DNA of 64,000 nt, taken from NCBI GenBank assembly GCA_032622095.1, contig CP136062.1, positions 7,070,001 through 7,134,000 on the forward strand. Direction: 5' to 3'. A program made the translations under genes and the position numbers. This stretch comes from Siphonodentalium dalli (lineage: Eukaryota > Mollusca > Scaphopoda > Gadilida > Siphonodentaliidae). Under the pieces are notes generated by a model that saw only the letters and a list, made by a program, of their open reading frames with translations, searched no databases and was not told the DNA's origin. Shown in pieces: positions 59,166 to 64,000 of this stretch (positions within the stretch are counted from its first letter, which is position 1; each line of letters opens with the position of its first letter).

Positions 59166-62100
59166 AAATGATCCCAATGATCAGACAGTATTCCTTATGT
59201 GGCACAAGAAACATTCAAGGTACATAACTCCATTGCAACTGGATGATGACAGGATAATTGGAATCCAAATGCAAATAAGTCGCACCCAATACCTATACAT
59301 TATACAAGTGTATCTGCCATCGATTAATTATACTGATGATTTTTATAGTGAATACCTAGTAAAAGTTAAAAATGTCGTAGATACATTCAGAGCACTAGGT
59401 AGAGTGATTGTTATGGGTGATCTGAATGGAAACCTCGATAAGTCCAATTCGAGGAATATAGAGTTTCAGAAATTTGTTGAAAATTGCAATTATATTTCTG
59501 TCAACCACACTATGGTTACGGGTCCAATGCGAGCAACGTGTGTACCATATAACTGTGATCGTGATGCCGGCACAATTATTGACCATGTTTTAATTCCTTG
59601 TGAAGATACAAGCTTGGTATCCAATGTTGAAGTAATCGACGACGATTCTCTAAATGTATCGAATCATCGACCGATTTCTTTCTCATTACATATACCTTCC
59701 TCACATGAAATAAGTTCCCCAACTCTCACTTCAGATAACTCTAAAATAAACTGGACCAAAGTTAAATCTGACCAGTCTATTTTAAAATCGTATCACTATT
59801 CTCTTGATGTAACTTTGTTATCGTCCATGGATGAAATTAAAAATGAAGATGATCTGAACAAAACATACAATAGTATCGTTGAGGCAATAAATTGCGCTTC
59901 AAACAAGTGCTTGCCACGGAAAAAATTCCAACGGCATCTCAAACCTTTTTGGGACGATCATCTGACTGATCTACACAAAGAAATGAAACGTCTCCGTTCT
60001 TTGTGGTTAGCCGATGGTCGTCCCAGGCAAGGTTTGGGGACTCTTAGTTACACGAATTACAAAGAAGCAAAAGCAAAATTCAGAAGAATATATCGACAAA
60101 TGTCGTCTAAATACATGCAGCAAATTGATAACGAAATAGATGAGAAAGCAGAAATGGATCAAGATTCGTTTTTCAGATTATTTAATCGAAGGCGCTCTGA
60201 ACGTAAAGGTTCCAGTAATAATATGTTCAATTACAATGGCACATTGCTAAGAGATCCTGGAGAAATAGTGAATGCATGGGGGGACTATTTCGAACGGTTG
60301 TATACGCCATTGGTATCGGATGACTTTGATGAGCAGCACTTCACAATGGTTAATGATTTTGTACAACGTAACATCTCTGAGAAGTCACCATCATCTATTG
60401 ATAAAATTCTGCTATTTCCAGTTAAATCTGAAGAGTTGTTATTAAGTTACAAGTCACTTAGTTCCAACAAAGCTTCCGGTTGGGACAAAATCTCTTACGA
60501 ACATATAATCTATGGTACGGAATTATTAAATAAAATAATTGCAAAATGCATAACAGCAATGTTCAATTTTAGCTCCGTCCCTATAAATGCAAAGAAGGGA
60601 GTTATCGTAACTCTTTACAAAGGCGGTTCTAAATCTAGAAGTGACTTCAATAGTTACAGAGCCATAACACTCATGCCAGTATTATACAAATTAACAGAGC
60701 GCATACTTCAGAGACGATTTGAGCAATACTCACCAATATTATTAACGGTTGATCCATTACAACATGGTTTTCAAAAGAAATTGAGCTCCAACATGGTGTC
60801 ATACATAACACGAGAATGCATTGATTACACAAGAGAAAAGGGGCACAAATTATATGCTTGTTTCCTCGACGTCATGAAGGCCTTTGACATGGTGTGGGTC
60901 AACGGGTTGCTATATAAACTTCACAATCGTGGTATTCAAGGCCACACATTTTACTTCATACACGATCTTATATCGGGAGTAAAATGTTCAGTTAAGTATA
61001 ATGGTTTGACATCCCGTTGGTTCACAGTATGCCAGGGGACAAGACAGGGAGGAATATTATCACCTGCATTTTATATGATCTATGTCAACGATCTTATCTT
61101 AGAATTAAGAAATTCACAATGTGGTCTATACATGCATGATGTAAACTGTACAAGTCCCACTCAGGCGGATGACATGTTACTCCTATCCTTAACAATGAAT
61201 GGATTACAACAACTATGTGAACTATGTTATTCATATAGCAAACAATGGAGGTACTTATATAATCCTTCAAAATGCTGTATGGTTGTATTTAATGAATCCA
61301 AACATACTAGTAACAGGTGCATGGCCAATAGGACGCTATGTATGGGTTCTACAACTATACCGGAAAAGATTGAAGTCACTCATCTGGGAATTCCACTGAA
61401 CAAATACGATTTAAATAGTACTTTTGTAAAACATGTCTGTGATAAGATAAGAGGTACATATTTAATGTTATCAAATGCAGGATTATATGCAGGTGGAATT
61501 ACCCCGATGAGTTGTAAAACTATATATGAGTCTATAGTTTTGCCAAGAGCCCTTTATGGTACAGAAATATTATGGAACCTTAACATTAAAAATACAGAAA
61601 TGCTCGAGAAATGTCACCGATTCTGCTTGAAACAAATCCAGGGGTTACCCGTACGTGCCAGGACTGATGTAGTACTAGGTCTCATTGGAATATATCCACT
61701 ATTATATTATATACGTAAACGAAAACTTTCATTCTTAAGATCAATGTGCAATCTTGACAGGATAAAGACTGCCAAAGAAGTGTTTCTCTTGAGAATCCAC
61801 CAACATGGATTTGAGGGTCAATGCTCTATGACATCATTTACAACAGATATAATTTCCACTCTGGATAAGTATGGCCTGAATGAATATTTTAATGTGTATA
61901 TTGATGAAACTTGTTTTCCAGACAAACTAGAATGGAAGTCTATCATTAGAAATAATATGTCTGAGGTTGAGAACTCAGGTTGGATGACTCGGATTAACTC
62001 CGAAAGAACGCTGAGTAGATTCCAAAAGATCCAACCGGAGTTCTACACCTCACGTCTTTGGAATACATGTAGAAGATATCCAACCGATAAACACTACTTC

Positions 62101-62442
62101 ATCAGAGTTGGAAAAATCATAAATTTGTCATGTATGCAGTATGAGCAGAAAGTATGTGAAAAGTGCTCTCGTCTGTATACTGACTATGTGAAACATGTTT
62201 TAATTGAATGCCCTGATGTAAGCAATATAAGAAATGAAATTGAGTTCTCCCTCCTTACCGACTTTGATATAAATCTCTACTTGTATTATGATTCTTTATC
62301 GGACGACGACAAACTTATATTTTCCTTGACTGGTGGTCTGAATGAATTGAACTCATTTATTGATGATTTGAATATATTTATATACTTTATAGTGAGAAAT
62401 ACGTGTAAAATATGGGAAGCATACCACAATGTGAAAACGTAA
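59062..62442 (+). CDS. LINE ORF2-type protein: partial endonuclease and reverse transcriptase
   Basis: 1,126-codon open frame, intact to its stop. It copies element RNA into DNA at a nicked target (family knowledge). Residues 1 to ~47 derive from the flanking satellite, so the true N-terminus is missing. ~48-210: C-terminal part of an APE-like endonuclease with MGDLNGN (about 119) and NVSNHRPI (about 200); the N-terminal catalytic Asn/Glu are absent. ~480-760: reverse transcriptase with YKGGSKSRSDFNSYRAITL, LDVMKAFD (about 602), GTRQGGILSP (about 658) and QADD (about 701) in place of the usual F/YADD. ~1,032-1,050: CEKC...H....C knuckle at the C-terminus. The open frame suggests recent insertion; with the 5' part gone it is probably not autonomous. 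CR1/L2/Jockey-like group, clade unresolved. Confidence 0.92.
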   Translation: MPKDLVMQRVKSKMAADGHVFWPNDRLLTAMAIWPNDPNDQTVFLMWHKKHSRYITPLQLDDDRIIGIQMQISRTQYLYIIQVYLPSINYTDDFYSEYLVKVKNVVDTFRALGRVIVMGDLNGNLDKSNSRNIEFQKFVENCNYISVNHTMVTGPMRATCVPYNCDRDAGTIIDHVLIPCEDTSLVSNVEVIDDDSLNVSNHRPISFSLHIPSSHEISSPTLTSDNSKINWTKVKSDQSILKSYHYSLDVTLLSSMDEIKNEDDLNKTYNSIVEAINCASNKCLPRKKFQRHLKPFWDDHLTDLHKEMKRLRSLWLADGRPRQGLGTLSYTNYKEAKAKFRRIYRQMSSKYMQQIDNEIDEKAEMDQDSFFRLFNRRRSERKGSSNNMFNYNGTLLRDPGEIVNAWGDYFERLYTPLVSDDFDEQHFTMVNDFVQRNISEKSPSSIDKILLFPVKSEELLLSYKSLSSNKASGWDKISYEHIIYGTELLNKIIAKCITAMFNFSSVPINAKKGVIVTLYKGGSKSRSDFNSYRAITLMPVLYKLTERILQRRFEQYSPILLTVDPLQHGFQKKLSSNMVSYITRECIDYTREKGHKLYACFLDVMKAFDMVWVNGLLYKLHNRGIQGHTFYFIHDLISGVKCSVKYNGLTSRWFTVCQGTRQGGILSPAFYMIYVNDLILELRNSQCGLYMHDVNCTSPTQADDMLLLSLTMNGLQQLCELCYSYSKQWRYLYNPSKCCMVVFNESKHTSNRCMANRTLCMGSTTIPEKIEVTHLGIPLNKYDLNSTFVKHVCDKIRGTYLMLSNAGLYAGGITPMSCKTIYESIVLPRALYGTEILWNLNIKNTEMLEKCHRFCLKQIQGLPVRARTDVVLGLIGIYPLLYYIRKRKLSFLRSMCNLDRIKTAKEVFLLRIHQHGFEGQCSMTSFTTDIISTLDKYGLNEYFNVYIDETCFPDKLEWKSIIRNNMSEVENSGWMTRINSERTLSRFQKIQPEFYTSRLWNTCRRYPTDKHYFIRVGKIINLSCMQYEQKVCEKCSRLYTDYVKHVLIECPDVSNIRNEIEFSLLTDFDINLYLYYDSLSDDDKLIFSLTGGLNELNSFIDDLNIFIYFIVRNTCKIWEAYHNVKT

Positions 62443-62612
62443 TATGCTAAATAGTAGCATTACTAATATGCAAAACATAACTTGGTCATGATTTTCTTGA
62501 ATGTGTGTCATATGTGAGTAGCATGTACATGGGTTACGCGTGCTTATACTAGAATCCACATTAAGCTTAAGCAGTTTTGATTATCAATTCTCGTCTCACA
62601 TTAAAAAAAAAA
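59190..62612 (+). mobile_element. 5'-truncated non-LTR retrotransposon
   Basis: The 5' junction with the satellite lies at about 59,190; a short local duplication (ggctgctgacggccatg / tttggccaaatgatc) sits just before it. After the stop, ~160 bp of 3' UTR end in a run of ten A (62,603-62,612), a likely poly(A) remnant. A target duplication is not evident. Truncation at the 5' end is usual for LINEs. Confidence 0.75.
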
Positions 62613-62924
62613 TACATAGGTTACAAAAGCTTTTGAATCTAGGTAAACTATTAACAACTCTCCCTATGATTTCAGTCATATTCAATTAAACTATAGTATA
62701 GTGCACACGTATCCAATGTACATAGCAATACCCATTATATGTTATGTATATATATATGTTGATTTTTGTACTTCTATGCATAATTTCCACACTTTTGTCA
62801 TGTTTATATATGTTCTCAATATACTCTCCCATGGAGGAGGAATAAAAGGATATATATATATATATGCTGTCTGATTGGGGGTGCGGACATTAATGGCTGA
62901 CCTGTGTACATGCCTCGGGTATCT
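62613..62924. other. No gene; TA microsatellite
   Basis: AT-rich; (TA)n at about 62,851-62,866. Nothing else recognised. Confidence 0.4.
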
Positions 62925-63535
62925 GGAGAAGTCAGCCCAAAACAAGGTCGGCCACAAGAGAAGTCGGCCCGGGTAAATTAAAGATTGGTCAAGAAAAGTC
63001 GGCCCCATTATTATTTTACTGCTTGTTAATGCCTGTGGCACAATAAGATGAGACCGACATTTCGCCACACAGTGTCATAAGGGATCACATGTACCGGTAC
63101 ATCACCTCGTAGCATTCCATTTTATGTGACCATGTTTTGGTCACATGGTGTCAAGGAGGATTATATCACCTCCTGGCAATCCATTTGCTTATCGCGCACT
63201 GTCATGGCTTTACGCAGATATGTCGATAGGGTTCGTTAAACGGAAATTTAAATCTGTACCGGAAAAATAGCCATATATACAAGACATGGTATTAGACCAG
63301 ATACGATTTCCACATGGAAGCAGTCAGCGAAACGCCGATAAAGATCAACACTAAGTCATATACAATGTAGTGTTGAACAAGGTTTCCGTGACACCTGATA
63401 TACATGTATGTTAATCAATTGAGTAAACATGTCACTAACTGATGTTAATAGCTGGGCCGACTTCGTACGGGGCCGAATTCTGGGCCGACTTCTCTGGGGC
63501 CGACTTCGTAGCGGGGCCGACTTCTCCTGTATTCC
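62925..63535. repeat. Inverted clusters of 'gaagtcggccc'
   Basis: Left cluster (62,928-63,005): ggagaagtcagccc, aggtcggcc, agaagtcggccc, aaaagtcggcccc. Right cluster (63,450-63,530) has the complements: gggccgacttcgtac, gggccgacttctct, ggggccgacttcgta, ggccgacttctcc. The ends suggest a ~600-bp foldback element with GGAGAAGTCGGCC termini; target duplication not found. Confidence 0.6.
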
Positions 63536-63543
63536 GCCTTGGT

Positions 63544-63565
63544 GTGTGCACATTAAAGAACGCTA
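63544..63565 (+). repeat. Possible SINE 3' fragment
   Basis: 'gtgtgcacattaaagaacgc' resembles the 3' body of the SINE at 3,851-4,556 (about 4,129-4,143). Too short for certainty. Confidence 0.3.
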
Positions 63566-63627
63566 GTACTGCAGTCGCCACAGGGTTATAAAGTTACTAG
63601 TACTCGGCCGTGGTAGCACCTGGACCC

Positions 63628-63900
63628 GATAGGAATGATTAACAGCCCGAGGGCCTATTTATAGACCCGAGACGGAGTTAATCAAATGGAGGGCTGTAAA
63701 GAAACCAAGGCGCCCGACAAAATCATGCTATTACTATTATTACCACACCGTCCTGGTGTGAGCATGCGTTAATGAAAACAAAGCTTAGCGCTCGCTTCTG
63801 TTCAACTTCACCTTAAAATCATGGAATCATGACTTGTGGGTAAAATAATGTTCATCTAATAAAGAACGCCCTCTAAAGTGGTAAAAATATTAAGTAATAG
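63628..63900. mobile_element. Fragment of palindromic MITE (relative of 28,577-29,295)
   Basis: Shares 'gaatgattaacagcccgag', 'caaaatcatg(c/t)tattact', 'attattaccaca' and, near 63,871, 'aacgccct(c/a)taaagtggtaa' with the element at 28.6-29.3 kb. The first arm is degraded. Confidence 0.6.
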
Positions 63901-64000
63901 TGTTAACGTTGGAATCAACAGAAAGATCAGACTTTAATTTTTGAGGCGCGCGATCGCTCTTGCGCACCATCGCGCGGCTAAAATTGAAAACCAGTGAGCG

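Overview
The window is AT-rich, repeat-dense eukaryotic DNA with no bacterial-type gene layout: no operons, and no long open frame except one retrotransposon. Several repeat styles (tandem ~160-180 bp units carrying 'cggccatgtttttggcc' or 'tatggccctgg' words, ends with 'acggacgacgga' followed by a small hairpin, abundant 'tacatgta') resemble what I know from bivalve and other mollusc genomes. I infer a marine mollusc-like invertebrate with moderate confidence; no ribosomal or mitochondrial marker is present to settle it.

Layout. 1-31,900: one probable split host gene on the minus strand. A good first coding exon (29,848-29,929) and two phase-compatible internal exons (26,144-26,199 and 18,910-18,993) lie inside a landscape of DNA transposons. 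Possible 3' exons sit at 18,335-18,392, 15,236-15,307 (with two damaged duplicates at 7,330-7,390 and 6,624-6,708) and 2,927-3,043. The introns hold TTAA-flanked MITEs, a 1.3 kb hAT-like element with a perfect 8-bp target duplication, a 3.6 kb foldback element flanked by TA, and a 4.6 kb element (19,678-24,299) whose more than 1 kb inverted arms are satellite arrays and which is bounded by an 8-bp duplication. 32,280-34,183: a broken LINE (endonuclease plus the start of RT).

34,510-53,380: a nested satellite landscape. An inverted-repeat element (parts A, B, C) is split by an 8.8 kb insertion (35,118-43,893) built of roughly 80 copies of an 88-bp stem-loop unit, arranged as two large head-to-tail modules, each ending in a ~60-bp-stem hairpin. 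Related A/B/C pieces recur at 47,040-48,290 and 50,960-53,380.

54,000-64,000: a TA-flanked foldback element, a ~4 kb array of ~165-bp units with a three-unit higher-order repeat, then a 5'-truncated LINE with a 1,126-codon open frame (59,062-62,442) whose first ~47 codons come from the array it landed in. The end of the window holds further palindromic fragments.

Almost everything here is mobile or tandem DNA. The exons are inferred from splice signals and phase only, and no function is assigned to the host gene.
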